Assembly (NCBI GenBank): GCA_025462885.1
Contig: JAOAPN010000014.1
Span: 124,001-188,000 of the forward strand
DNA from: Acidobacteriaceae bacterium
GTDB lineage: Bacteria > Acidobacteriota > Terriglobia > Terriglobales > Acidobacteriaceae
Length of the DNA: 64,000 nucleotides
Direction: 5' to 3'
Position 1 is the first letter of the stretch; each line of letters starts with the position of its first letter. The notes beneath the pieces are model-generated. The model was not told the DNA's origin. It made no database searches and worked only from the letters and a program-made list of their open reading frames with translations. This document shows positions 29,411 to 37,256 of this stretch, piece after piece. The position numbers were made by a program, and so were the translations under genes.

Positions 29411-29932
29411 TTAAGCGACGCGCTCGATGGTGACGGACTCGAGGACGACCGGAGTCTTGGGGCGATCCATGCCGTCGCGGGAGACTTTGCTGATCTTCTC
29501 TGCGATGTCGTAGCCTTCGACGACTTCACCGAAGATGGTGTGTTTGCCGGTGAGCCAGCTGGTGTCGGTGGTGGTGATGAAGAACTGGCTGCCGTTGGTG
29601 TTGGGGCCGGAGTTGGCCATGGCGAGCTTGCCGGGCTGCTGGAAGCCGTGCTTGGAGCCCTTGGTCTCATCGGCAAACTTGTAGCCGGGGCCGCCCATGC
29701 CGGTACCTTCGGGGTCTCCGCCCTGGATCATGAAGCTGGGAATGACGCGGTGGAAGACCGAGCCGTCGTAGAGCTTGTCGCCCTTCTTGCTGCGGCTGGT
29801 CCAGTCCTTGGTGCCTTCGGCGAGGCCGATGAAGTTGGCTACGGTCTGGGGGGCGTCGGTCTCGAAGAGTTCGCAGACGATGATGCCTTCGGTGGTTTTG
29901 AAGGTAGCGTAGGTGCCGGGCTTGGTTGGCAT
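29411..29932 (-). CDS. Peptidyl-prolyl cis-trans isomerase, cyclophilin type, cytoplasmic
   Basis: This 173-residue cyclophilin has no signal peptide, so it is cytoplasmic. The catalytic region is intact: [19 protein letters not shown] (about 60-78), the [16 protein letters not shown] core and the GKHTIFGEV segment. It speeds up proline isomerisation in folding proteins. A second cyclophilin gene with a signal peptide lies 77 bp upstream on the same strand, giving a cytoplasmic/periplasmic pair that may have arisen by tandem duplication. Confidence 0.9.
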   Translation of the reverse strand: MPTKPGTYATFKTTEGIIVCELFETDAPQTVANFIGLAEGTKDWTSRSKKGDKLYDGSVFHRVIPSFMIQGGDPEGTGMGGPGYKFADETKGSKHGFQQPGKLAMANSGPNTNGSQFFITTTDTSWLTGKHTIFGEVVEGYDIAEKISKVSRDGMDRPKTPVVLESVTIERVA

Positions 29933-30009
29933 TTCGATGTTCTCCTGAAAAGACAGTTGTTAGTGGTGAGTTGGTAGTAAAGGCGTGTGTCTTGGCCTTT
30001 GAAAAATGG

Positions 30010-30801
30010 TTACCGAGGGGTTGGCGTTGGGGATGGCATGGCTGCACCGGTCGGAGTGGGGGTCGAGGAAGGGGCTGGTGCGGGCGCGGGCGTTGCGATG
30101 ACTGGCTCGGGCGGCATGGGCTGACCTTCGCGAACGATCGTGATGTGGTGGATCACGACGGGGATGTTGGGTTTATCGTCGGCGTTGCGCGCTACCCGGG
30201 CGATGGAACCGACGAGCAGCACGGAGTGGGCGTCGCACTGGCCGAAGATGGTGTGCTTGCCGTTGAGTTGGGTTACTGGCTCTTCGGTGATGAAGAACTG
30301 GGAGCCGTTGGTGCTGGGGCCGGAGTTGGCCATGGCGAGGCGGCCTGGCTCGTCGAAGGTGAGCGAGGGGTCGAACTCATCCTGGAAGAAGTAGCCGGGG
30401 TCGCCGGTGCCGTTTCCGGCACGGTCTCCGCCCTGGATCATGAAGCTGGGGATGACGCGATGGAAGGTGGTGGTGTCGTAGAAGGGCTTCTTGTGGACTT
30501 TTGCGAGGGTGGTGGGATCGGTCCAGTCCTTGGTCCCTTCGGCGAGACCGATAAAGTTGGCGACGGTGATGGGGGCCTGGGCGTCGTAGAACTTGCAGGT
30601 AAGGCGGCCCATGGTGGTGTCGATGACAGCGGTGGGGCCGGTGGGGATCACCGGAGCCTTAGCCTGGCTGGTAGTGCTGGGAGCATCCGGAAGCTGGTCG
30701 GCTGCAGCAGGAGCTGCGGGCGGAGGCTGCTGCGGCGCGGGCGTCTGTGCTGCTATGGGTGCGGCAAGGGCGAGAACGACGGCGAGAGTACGGAAGATCA
30801 T
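30010..30801 (-). CDS. Peptidyl-prolyl cis-trans isomerase, cyclophilin type, exported
   Basis: This is a 263-residue cyclophilin with a signal peptide (about 1-18, ending IAA-QT) and a Pro/Ala-rich linker up to about residue 50; the isomerase domain covers about 65-240 with [17 protein letters not shown] and [12 protein letters not shown], and a Pro-rich tail ends the protein. The Met at 30801 is chosen because it gives an uninterrupted signal peptide; the open frame extends to 30852. It should act in the periplasm as a folding helper. The downstream gene is the cytoplasmic paralogue. Confidence 0.88.
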   Translation of the reverse strand: MIFRTLAVVLALAAPIAAQTPAPQQPPPAAPAAADQLPDAPSTTSQAKAPVIPTGPTAVIDTTMGRLTCKFYDAQAPITVANFIGLAEGTKDWTDPTTLAKVHKKPFYDTTTFHRVIPSFMIQGGDRAGNGTGDPGYFFQDEFDPSLTFDEPGRLAMANSGPSTNGSQFFITEEPVTQLNGKHTIFGQCDAHSVLLVGSIARVARNADDKPNIPVVIHHITIVREGQPMPPEPVIATPAPAPAPSSTPTPTGAAMPSPTPTPR

Positions 30802-30886
30802 GCGTTGAACAGCTCCATAGAAGAGGCTATCGCACTGGGCGGGGGGACGCAAAGGGCGACAGCCTCATTCGCACGGAGAGAAAGCG

Positions 30887-31444
30887 TTAGACAAGTCTCC
30901 GAACGAGGCTGCGGACGAGCTCCAGCGAGCCTCCGTAGACGACGTGGGCAGCCCAATGTTGCAGATGGTCGGTCGAGGCCGTCTCAGTGGGAGGCGGTGA
31001 GAGGCGGAGCGCAGGGACGGCGACTTCGTCGGCTCCAAGGAAGAGCAGGGTGCCGAACGCGGTGCCGCCGCCGGAGGTCACTTCGGGCAGCACTTCGGCG
31101 GTGACAGCGTAGGCCACGCCCATCAGGGTTCCAAAGGTGTAGTGGACGGCCTGCCCGGCGGTCTTCTTTGTCTCTTTCTGAAGCGGCTTGCCGGCGACTT
31201 CGGCGATCTTGCGAGCAACGATTTCGGTGGATCCTTCCTGCTCAGCGGCCTGCATCTCCTGCTGGGCCTGTTCATGGGCGATCTGCCAGGGAGATTCTCC
31301 CTCGGCCAGCTTCTGGTGCTTTTCAATGGCCTTCTGGCTGGCGGCGGACAGCTTCAGGAACTGATCCATGATGAGGGTGGCGGCGATGCCCGCAGCCAGG
31401 CCGGTGACGACGCCGCGCAGAATGGATGGTTTTTGTTTCTTCAT
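30887..31444 (-). CDS. YagU/DUF1440-like membrane protein
   Basis: This 185-residue protein has an N-terminal membrane helix (about 10-27), a charged coiled-coil-like middle (about 30-95), and two further hydrophobic helices (about 108-125 and 128-142), followed by a C-terminal helix. The layout and the HYTFGTLMGVAY wording fit the DUF1440 (YagU) family of inner-membrane proteins, which have been linked to acid tolerance in E. coli but have no known biochemical function. It lies 85 bp upstream of the exported cyclophilin, on the same strand. Confidence 0.7.
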   Translation of the reverse strand: MKKQKPSILRGVVTGLAAGIAATLIMDQFLKLSAASQKAIEKHQKLAEGESPWQIAHEQAQQEMQAAEQEGSTEIVARKIAEVAGKPLQKETKKTAGQAVHYTFGTLMGVAYAVTAEVLPEVTSGGGTAFGTLLFLGADEVAVPALRLSPPPTETASTDHLQHWAAHVVYGGSLELVRSLVRRLV

Positions 31445-31600
31445 GTGTACCTCAGATCTTTTGATGCAGATTCCCGCCGCTGGCGGATACTCTTCGGCGC
31501 AGGAAGCATCTCATGGAAGTTGTTGCGTTTAAGTTAGAGATGGTGTGTCAGCAAGTGGCCCCAGACAGAAGATCTGGTCAAGGTTCCAAGGAGAGATTGA

Positions 31601-31897
31601 ATGGCAAAGTATGCGTTGTATGCGGAACTCAAGGCCCGTCCGGGCAAACTGGCCGAGGTAGAGGCTTTCCTGAAGCAGGGCGGCGAGATGGCACAGGCCG
31701 AGAGCGGCACCATCCACTGGTTCGGCTTTAAGGAAGATAAGCCAGGTGTCTTCGGAATCTTCGATACCTTCGACGACGAAGCGGGCCGCGACGCTCACCT
31801 CACCGGGGATATTGCGAAAGCCCTCTTCGCGAAGGCGGACGAGTTTTTTACCGAGCCACCCGTGATCCACAAGATCACTTTGATCGCAGAGAAGTAA
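31601..31897 (+). CDS. Antibiotic biosynthesis monooxygenase (ABM)-fold protein
   Basis: This 98-residue ferredoxin-like protein belongs to the ABM/YgiN group: an N-terminal strand KYALYAELKARPGKLAEVEAFL, the central SGTIHWFGFKEDKPGVFGIFDTF and the C-terminal VIHKITLIAEK strand. YgiN-type members oxidise quinols, while others degrade heme; the His expected at the centre of the fold is here H37 or so in TIHWF. It is likely a dimeric cytoplasmic enzyme, substrate unknown. GGAGAG precedes the ATG. The gene stands alone and converges with the dipeptidase gene, 12 bp away. Confidence 0.75.
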   Translation: MAKYALYAELKARPGKLAEVEAFLKQGGEMAQAESGTIHWFGFKEDKPGVFGIFDTFDDEAGRDAHLTGDIAKALFAKADEFFTEPPVIHKITLIAEK

Positions 31898-31909
31898 GGC
31901 GATCAAACT

Positions 31910-33073
31910 CTAACGATTGGAATCGGCGGCCGCCTGCACTGCGTTGAAGACGCGGAGCAGGTTGCCGCCGAGTAGTTTGTGCAGATCGTCGGCGGAGTAC
32001 CCGCGAGCGTGCAGTGCGGCGGTGACCTTGGGAAGGTCGGCGGCAGAATCGATCTCTTCGGGAAGCGATGGGATGCCATCGAAGTCCGTGCCGATTCCGA
32101 CGTGGTCGATGCCGGCGGTACGGGCTATGTGGTCGATGTGATCGATAAGGGATTGGAAGGGCGCACGGGGAAGCTTCGCGGCGAAAGCCTTGTCGATGCG
32201 GTCCGATGCGCTGTGCGGAATGGGGCGATTTGAGCCAGCGTGTTCAGCGGCCAGGGCCTGGTGGGCCATCATGCGTTCGGGGCGCTGGGCGGTCCAGGCG
32301 GCGCGCCACGTCTCGTCGATGAAGGCGGGATAGAAGTTCACCATGACGACGCCGTTGTTCGCAGCGACAGCGCGAAGCTGTTCATCCGTAAGGTTGCGCG
32401 GTGCTGGAGTGAGGGCGCGGGCGGAGGAGTGCGACGCGAGGATCGGGACGCGGGTGGTATCGAGCACATTCCAGAAAGCCTTGTCGGAGACGTGGGAGAC
32501 GTCGACCATCATCCCCAGGCGGTTCATCTCGCGGACTACATCGCGGCCGAAGTCGCTCAGCCCGTTGTGGTGGGGAATTTCGGGGTCTTCGATGTCGCCC
32601 GAGGAGTCAGCCCACTCGTTGGAGTTCGCCCAGGTCAAGGTCATATATCTCACCCCGAGCTGGTGATACAGGCGAAGCAAAGCTAGAGAATTCTCGATCG
32701 AATGGCCACCCTCGATGCCGAGGAGTACAGCAAATTTATTCTCCGCTCGTGCGGCGTGAATCGCGGCGACGGTGGTGCAGAGTTGGAGCTGGTCCGGATG
32801 CTTGCGGACCTGTTCCAGAACGCTGTCGAGCAGGACGAGGGTGCGGTGTGCGAAGCGTCCCTTCCATTGAGTCGGCTCGACCCAGAGGGCAAAGAAGGTC
32901 CCGGCGAGGTTTCCCTGACGTGCCGTCTCGAGCGAGAGGTGGCCCCCGTCGAGAGGTCCGGTGAACTCCCAGGCGTCGTCGGCGAAGCGTTGCGGCGTGT
33001 CGACGTGGGTGTCGAGAAAGAGAGCTGCCTTGTGGATCGCGAGGGGATCGGACGTATCGAGAGCATCGATCAT
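31910..33073 (-). CDS. Membrane dipeptidase (peptidase M19)
   Basis: This is a 387-residue zinc dipeptidase of the renal dipeptidase family, which cleaves dipeptides including some with D-residues. The metal ligands are visible: the HVDTP motif near 23, the Glu in GIEGGHS (near 121), His in MMVDVSHVS, His in ILASHSSARA, and the Asp in GIGTDFDG. No signal peptide precedes them, so a cytoplasmic location is likely in spite of the family name. I use ATG 33073, ten codons into the open frame, because the preceding residues are not conserved. It diverges from a small gene on the plus strand. Confidence 0.88.
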   Translation of the reverse strand: MIDALDTSDPLAIHKAALFLDTHVDTPQRFADDAWEFTGPLDGGHLSLETARQGNLAGTFFALWVEPTQWKGRFAHRTLVLLDSVLEQVRKHPDQLQLCTTVAAIHAARAENKFAVLLGIEGGHSIENSLALLRLYHQLGVRYMTLTWANSNEWADSSGDIEDPEIPHHNGLSDFGRDVVREMNRLGMMVDVSHVSDKAFWNVLDTTRVPILASHSSARALTPAPRNLTDEQLRAVAANNGVVMVNFYPAFIDETWRAAWTAQRPERMMAHQALAAEHAGSNRPIPHSASDRIDKAFAAKLPRAPFQSLIDHIDHIARTAGIDHVGIGTDFDGIPSLPEEIDSAADLPKVTAALHARGYSADDLHKLLGGNLLRVFNAVQAAADSNR

Positions 33074-33190
33074 TTTTATGATTCTACAAGTTGATGAGGG
33101 CATGGAGGTTGTGAACTTCAGGCCTGCGTCGAGTTACGTACGGGCAACGCGGGATGGGGCGAAGCCATCCTTAGTAGGCAGAGGTGATGT

Positions 33191-33394
33191 ATGGCACAAG
33201 GAATCAATGCAACGAAGACCGGCGCACGTCCTTCCCATGAAGCGATCGAGAATAAGCCCGGCAGCGCGACGCAGGTCGGCAAGACCGAAGAAGAGAAGCT
33301 GGACCACGTTGCGATGGAAGGTGCCAAGCGGGCATCGAACCGCATCCACTCCAACGAAGAGACTACCCCCGGAAACACGATCTTCTCGAAGTAA
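33191..33394 (+). CDS. Small hydrophilic hypothetical protein
   Basis: This 67-residue protein is rich in Lys, Glu, Ala, Thr and Asn with no predicted membrane segment or globular core (ATKTGARPSHEAIENK, TEEEKLDHVAMEGAKRASN). Its composition is like small disordered stress proteins. It has its own space, a downstream terminator (33417), and codon use like real genes here, so I believe it is expressed. The family is not recognised. Confidence 0.6.
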   Translation: MAQGINATKTGARPSHEAIENKPGSATQVGKTEEEKLDHVAMEGAKRASNRIHSNEETTPGNTIFSK

Positions 33395-33416
33395 TCACAC
33401 CAGTATTTGCAAAGCG

Positions 33417-33449
33417 AAAGGCCCGCCGAATGTTTCGGCGGGCCTTTTT
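33417..33449. terminator. Bidirectional intrinsic terminator
   Basis: AAAGGCCCGCCGAA (33417-33430) and TTCGGCGGGCCTTT form a 14-bp perfect stem with a 3-base loop, followed by TTTTT-like sequence on the plus strand and preceded by A-rich sequence. It lies between the small gene (plus) and formaldehyde dehydrogenase (minus). Confidence 0.92.
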
Positions 33450-33470
33450 GTCTGCTGCTGCTTCTACTGG

Positions 33471-34670
33471 TTAGTTTGCGGAGGTTCCGAGCAGGCCGTG
33501 GGGATCCAACACGAACTTCTTCGCTACGCCTGCATCGAACGCCTTGTATCCCTCAGCAGCTTCACTTAGAGGGATGACCGTAGCGTTGACGATCTTTGCG
33601 ATGGAGATGCGGTCGTGGAGAATAGCCTGCATCAGTTGTCGGTTGTATTTCAGGACAGGGGTCTGTCCGGTGGCGAAGCGGTGGGATTTTGCCCAGCCCA
33701 GGCCGAAACGGAGCTTGAGGTTCCCGGTCTTGGAGGCTTCGTCCGTGGCACCTGGGTCCTGCGTCACATAGAGGCCCGGAATGCCGATGCCACCTGCGGC
33801 TCGAACGACGGTCATCAGCGAGTTGAGCACAGTCGCCGGAGCTTCTTCGCCATCCTTGCCCTGCGCCTTCGCTTCGAATCCGACGGCGTCGACAGCGGCG
33901 TCAACCTCGGGCTTGCCCACGACAGCGGCGATCAACTCGCCCAGATCGTTACTCTTGGTGAGGTCGATGGGGGTGAAGCCTACGCTCGCGGCGTGCTTCA
34001 ACCGGTCGGGATTCATATCGCCGATCATGACCAGGGCGGCACCGAGAATCTGGGCCGACGCCGCGGCGGCAAGTCCTACCGGACCGGCACCGGCGATGTA
34101 GACGATGGAACCGACGCCAACGCCGGCTGTAACGGCTCCGTGGAAGCCGGTCGGGAGGATGTCCGAGAGCATGGTGAGATCTTTGATCTTCGCCATAGCC
34201 TGCGCTTTATCAGGGAACTTGATGAGGTTGAAGTCCGCATAGGGGACCATGACGTACTCAGCCTGACCGCCGACCCATCCGCCCATGTCGACGTAGCCGT
34301 AGGCTCCGCCGGCGCGACCGGGGTTTACGTTCAGACAGACGCCCGTCTGTTGCTCTCGACAGGTGATACAACGTCCGCAGGCCACATTGAAGGGCACGGT
34401 AACGAGGTCGCCGATGCTGAGGTATTCGACGTCTGAGCCGATTTCGATGATCTCGCCCGTAATCTCATGGCCGAGCACCATGCCGGTCGGAGCGGTGGTG
34501 CGGCCGCGCACCATGTGCTGATCGGACCCGCAGATGTTGGTAGAGACGACCTTCAGGATGACGCCGTGGTTGATCTGCTTGCCTGCTGGATTCTGCATCT
34601 TGGGGAAGTCGATGGACTGCACTTCGACTTTGTTCTGCCCCATGAAAACTACTCCGGTATTTTCTGCCAT
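33471..34670 (-). CDS. fdhA: Glutathione-independent formaldehyde dehydrogenase-like zinc enzyme
   Basis: This 399-residue medium-chain zinc dehydrogenase resembles the glutathione-independent formaldehyde (dismutating) enzyme of Pseudomonas: ICGSDQHMVRGRT (catalytic Zn Cys near 47), GMVLGHEITGEI (Zn ligands His-Glu), the structural zinc site CGRCITCREQQTGVC (near 98-112), and AGAGPVGLAAAASAQ (NAD binding). The long insert and the PTGFHGAVTAGV segment fit that group better than ordinary alcohol dehydrogenases. It would detoxify formaldehyde or short aldehydes in the cytoplasm. The GlcG/HbpS-like gene lies 226 bp upstream on the same strand. Confidence 0.82.
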   Translation of the reverse strand: MAENTGVVFMGQNKVEVQSIDFPKMQNPAGKQINHGVILKVVSTNICGSDQHMVRGRTTAPTGMVLGHEITGEIIEIGSDVEYLSIGDLVTVPFNVACGRCITCREQQTGVCLNVNPGRAGGAYGYVDMGGWVGGQAEYVMVPYADFNLIKFPDKAQAMAKIKDLTMLSDILPTGFHGAVTAGVGVGSIVYIAGAGPVGLAAAASAQILGAALVMIGDMNPDRLKHAASVGFTPIDLTKSNDLGELIAAVVGKPEVDAAVDAVGFEAKAQGKDGEEAPATVLNSLMTVVRAAGGIGIPGLYVTQDPGATDEASKTGNLKLRFGLGWAKSHRFATGQTPVLKYNRQLMQAILHDRISIAKIVNATVIPLSEAAEGYKAFDAGVAKKFVLDPHGLLGTSAN

Positions 34671-34896
34671 TTGTTTTTACCTCTGGGCATTGGACGCCGG
34701 ACGCCGTTGGAAGGAGGTTCGGTGCAACACAAAGCCGTTGCGCGCGGGGCGGGTCTTTTCTTGGATGGCACAGAATTCGTCGGTCCTCCCGTTGATCGGC
34801 GCGGAGTTTTGCCTGCGACCATCGGGAGCACCGTGCGAAGCCCAACACACGTCATGAAATGACCGCCGCCCGCGCAGGGCGCTTTCAGCAGGATTC

Positions 34897-35292
34897 TTAG
34901 AATGCTGCTACGCCAGCTTCGGCCACCGCGTGATCCTGCACGCCGGAACCGCCGCTGACACCGATTGCGCCGACCACTTTGCCGTCTTTCTTGATGGGAA
35001 TGCCGCCGGCGAAGATCATGACCTTGCCATCGTTCGAGGCGTTGATGCCGAAGAACTGCTGCGTGGGCTGGGAGTTGTCGCCCAGGTCCTTGGTGGTGAT
35101 GTCGAAGGCGCGCGACGTCCAGGCCTTCTTCTGCGCGATATCGATGGAGCCGAGCCATGCATTGGTCATGCGCTCAAACGCGATGAGGTTGCCGCCGGCA
35201 TCGACTACAGCAACGTTCATGGGCTGGCCGAGTTCATCGGCCTTCTTCTCTGCTGCTGCGAGGATGCGGCGGGCGTCTGCGAGTTGAATCAT
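34897..35292 (-). CDS. GlcG/HbpS-family heme-binding-like protein
   Basis: This 131-residue protein has the GlcG/HbpS (DUF336) fold: an N-terminal amphipathic helix (ADARRILAAAEKKADELG), NVAVVDAGGNLIAFERM, the AFDITTKDLG helix, GGIPIKKDGKVVGAIGVSGG and the terminal QDHAVAEAGVAAF helix. Some members bind heme or sense redox state; others are found beside glycolate or aldehyde oxidation genes. It has no signal peptide. It precedes the formaldehyde dehydrogenase gene on the same strand, which suggests a linked role in aldehyde or redox metabolism, but that is inferred. Confidence 0.82.
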   Translation of the reverse strand: MIQLADARRILAAAEKKADELGQPMNVAVVDAGGNLIAFERMTNAWLGSIDIAQKKAWTSRAFDITTKDLGDNSQPTQQFFGINASNDGKVMIFAGGIPIKKDGKVVGAIGVSGGSGVQDHAVAEAGVAAF

Positions 35293-35341
35293 GGTGTCTC
35301 CTTGTTGGGTCGAAGCTTACTTAATCATTGGATGCGTATCG

Positions 35342-36343
35342 CTATGGGGTGAACTGCGGCGGGGTGAGCTGTGGCGCGATGCGCGGGTTGAGGATGGGGC
35401 GGAACGAATCGGCCTGCGGAGCGACCGTCCGCCAGCCATAGGTTTCATAGTGCCAGCGGGCAGCACCGCCGGAGAGTTCGAATACGGTAAAGCCCTCGGG
35501 AGTTCCGAGGATCGATCCCTTCCACCAGTTGCCGCAGACGGCTCCGCTGGTAATGAAGGGGATGTTGCGCCAGTAGACCACTTCGTTAAGGTGCGTGTGA
35601 CCTTGCAGGACAGCGATCACATTTTTACCCTCGAACAACGGTAGCACCTCGAAGGCATTGCCGAGCAGGTAGGTATGGAGCGCAGGGTTGGAGTTCCCCT
35701 TGTACGGCGGAGCGTATTGAGGGGCGGCACTGACCAGGGGAACGTGGCTGGTGACGATGATGGGAGTTCCAGCCGGGGTGGCGGCCAGGTCCTGCTTGAG
35801 CCATTCCAGTTGGACGGGGTCGATGACAGCGTCGAAATCGCGGTTGGGAGTGATACCGATCGCGTCGAGCAGGATGAAGTGGTAGCCGCTGTGGTCGAAG
35901 GAGCGGTAGGTGCGGGTGTTGAAGCGCTGCTCGAAGGCCTTCTTGCCATACAGGGGATCGGTGAGGGCGATCCCGGATTTGGGGTCGCGACCAAAGACAT
36001 CGTGGTTGCCGAGTACGTGATGAACGGGAATGCCGTCGAGCGCGTGCTCGGTCTTCTGGTAGAGATCGAGCAGCATGAGCGAGCGCTCGCGGGGAACCTC
36101 GGTGAGATCCATCACGTGATCGCCACCCTGGATGCAAAGGTCGGGCTTCAGCGACTTGATCTTGCGCAGCGCGAGGGCGGTGCCTTCGTTGGCGGAGAGC
36201 TCCGGCTGGTTGTGGGTATCGGTAAAGAAGATAAGGCGGAGGTTGCCGGGAGTGGCAGCCTTCTGGGCGTGAAGAGAAAGGGCCGGGTAAGTGGCGGCGG
36301 CTGCGGAGAGCGCAATAAAGCGGCGGCGGGATAGATCCGTCAT
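35342..36343 (-). CDS. Calcineurin-type metallophosphoesterase, Tat exported
   Basis: This 333-residue enzyme has a twin-arginine leader (SRRRFIALSAAAATYPALS, from residue 5) and the complete metallophosphoesterase motif series: the FFTDTHN, GGDHVMD, LGNHDVFG, ITSHVP-like (VTSHVP) and QGHTHLNE elements that bind a dinuclear metal centre. It is expected to act in the periplasm on phosphoesters, possibly of the ICC or purple acid phosphatase type. It is followed on the same strand, 49 bp away, by the GlcG-like gene, and starts 38 bp after the end of the succinate dehydrogenase operon. Confidence 0.88.
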   Translation of the reverse strand: MTDLSRRRFIALSAAAATYPALSLHAQKAATPGNLRLIFFTDTHNQPELSANEGTALALRKIKSLKPDLCIQGGDHVMDLTEVPRERSLMLLDLYQKTEHALDGIPVHHVLGNHDVFGRDPKSGIALTDPLYGKKAFEQRFNTRTYRSFDHSGYHFILLDAIGITPNRDFDAVIDPVQLEWLKQDLAATPAGTPIIVTSHVPLVSAAPQYAPPYKGNSNPALHTYLLGNAFEVLPLFEGKNVIAVLQGHTHLNEVVYWRNIPFITSGAVCGNWWKGSILGTPEGFTVFELSGGAARWHYETYGWRTVAPQADSFRPILNPRIAPQLTPPQFTP

Positions 36344-36381
36344 GCAATCATGCTATCGCACGGGTTGCATGACGGGCATTG

Positions 36382-37137
36382 CTATAGCGTGAAGAAGTCC
36401 TTGACCCCTTGGAAGATCACGTCGCGGCTGACGTCCGAAATCGCTTCGGTAAGCGGCAGTTGCTTCGGGCAGGCTTCGACGCAGTTCTGGGCGAAGCCGC
36501 ACTCCTGGACTCCACCGTCGCCGGCCAGGGCGCGGAGGCGTTCTTCCTTCAGCACTGCACCTGCGGGATCCATGTTGAACAGCTTGACCTGCGCGATGGT
36601 GGCGGCGCCGACGAAGTTGGTCGAGTCATTGAACTGCGGGCAGACCTCCATGCAGATGGTGCAGGAGATGCAGTTCGAGAGCGGGTAGCGCTGCTCCTGG
36701 ATCTGCGGGATCTGGCGCGGGCCGGAGCCGAGGTCGTAGGTTCCATCGATCGGAACCCAGGCTTTGACCGCCTTGAGATTCTCGAAGAGGACGGAGCGGT
36801 CCACCGAGAGATCGCGAACGATAGGGAACTTCGAGAGCGGGGCGAGCGTGATCGGCTCATCGCCGCTACGGAGCTTGTCGACCAGGGCGGAGCAGGCCAT
36901 GCGCGCCTTACCGTTGATGAGCATCGCGCAGGAGCCGCAGATCTCTTCGAGGCAGTTCGAGTCGTAGGTGATGGGAGTGGTGGCCTGACCGGTGATGGTG
37001 GTCGGGTTCAGCGCGATTTCGCCGAGCAGCGAGGTGATGTTCATGTTCGGGCGGTAGGGAACCTCGAACTTCTCGGTGACAGCGGGGGAGTCCGGGCTGG
37101 CCTGGCGCTTGATCTCGACTTTGATGATGCTTGGCAT
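36382..37137 (-). CDS. sdhB: Succinate dehydrogenase iron-sulfur subunit
   Basis: This 251-residue subunit carries electrons from the flavoprotein to the membrane quinone site. The N-terminal [2Fe-2S] region has CLEEICGSCAMLINGKARMAC (with its spaced Cys) near 57-78; the C-terminal part has CISCTICMEVCP and CGFAQNCVEACPKQLP for the [4Fe-4S] and [3Fe-4S] clusters. It is the last gene of sdhC-ORF-sdhA-sdhB. The 119-bp gap before it contains a hairpin repeat (37158-37249), unusual inside such an operon. Confidence 0.95.
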   Translation of the reverse strand: MPSIIKVEIKRQASPDSPAVTEKFEVPYRPNMNITSLLGEIALNPTTITGQATTPITYDSNCLEEICGSCAMLINGKARMACSALVDKLRSGDEPITLAPLSKFPIVRDLSVDRSVLFENLKAVKAWVPIDGTYDLGSGPRQIPQIQEQRYPLSNCISCTICMEVCPQFNDSTNFVGAATIAQVKLFNMDPAGAVLKEERLRALAGDGGVQECGFAQNCVEACPKQLPLTEAISDVSRDVIFQGVKDFFTL

Positions 37138-37157
37138 GGTTGTTGCCCTCAGAAATC

Positions 37158-37249
37158 TATGTGTCGGGCCTTCAGCCCTCTTGCTTTTCTTCTGCGTTCA
37201 CCTAGGCCTTCGGCCCAGGCTGGTATAGGTCGCGCCTATGGCGCTCTTC
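37158..37249. repeat. Hairpin repeat (GGGCCTTCAGCCC / GGCCTTCGGCC family), in the sdhA-sdhB gap
   Basis: GTGTCGGGCCTTCAGCCCTC (37161-37180) is identical to 49444-49463, and AGGCCTTCGGCCCAGGCTGG (37204-37223) is nearly identical to 49487-49505. A further small palindrome (GGTCGCGCC, 37228-37236) follows. The copy on the other side of the window lies in a convergent gap, so these are dispersed repeats; here one interrupts the spacing between two co-transcribed genes. Confidence 0.75.
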
Positions 37250-37256
37250 TTAGACC

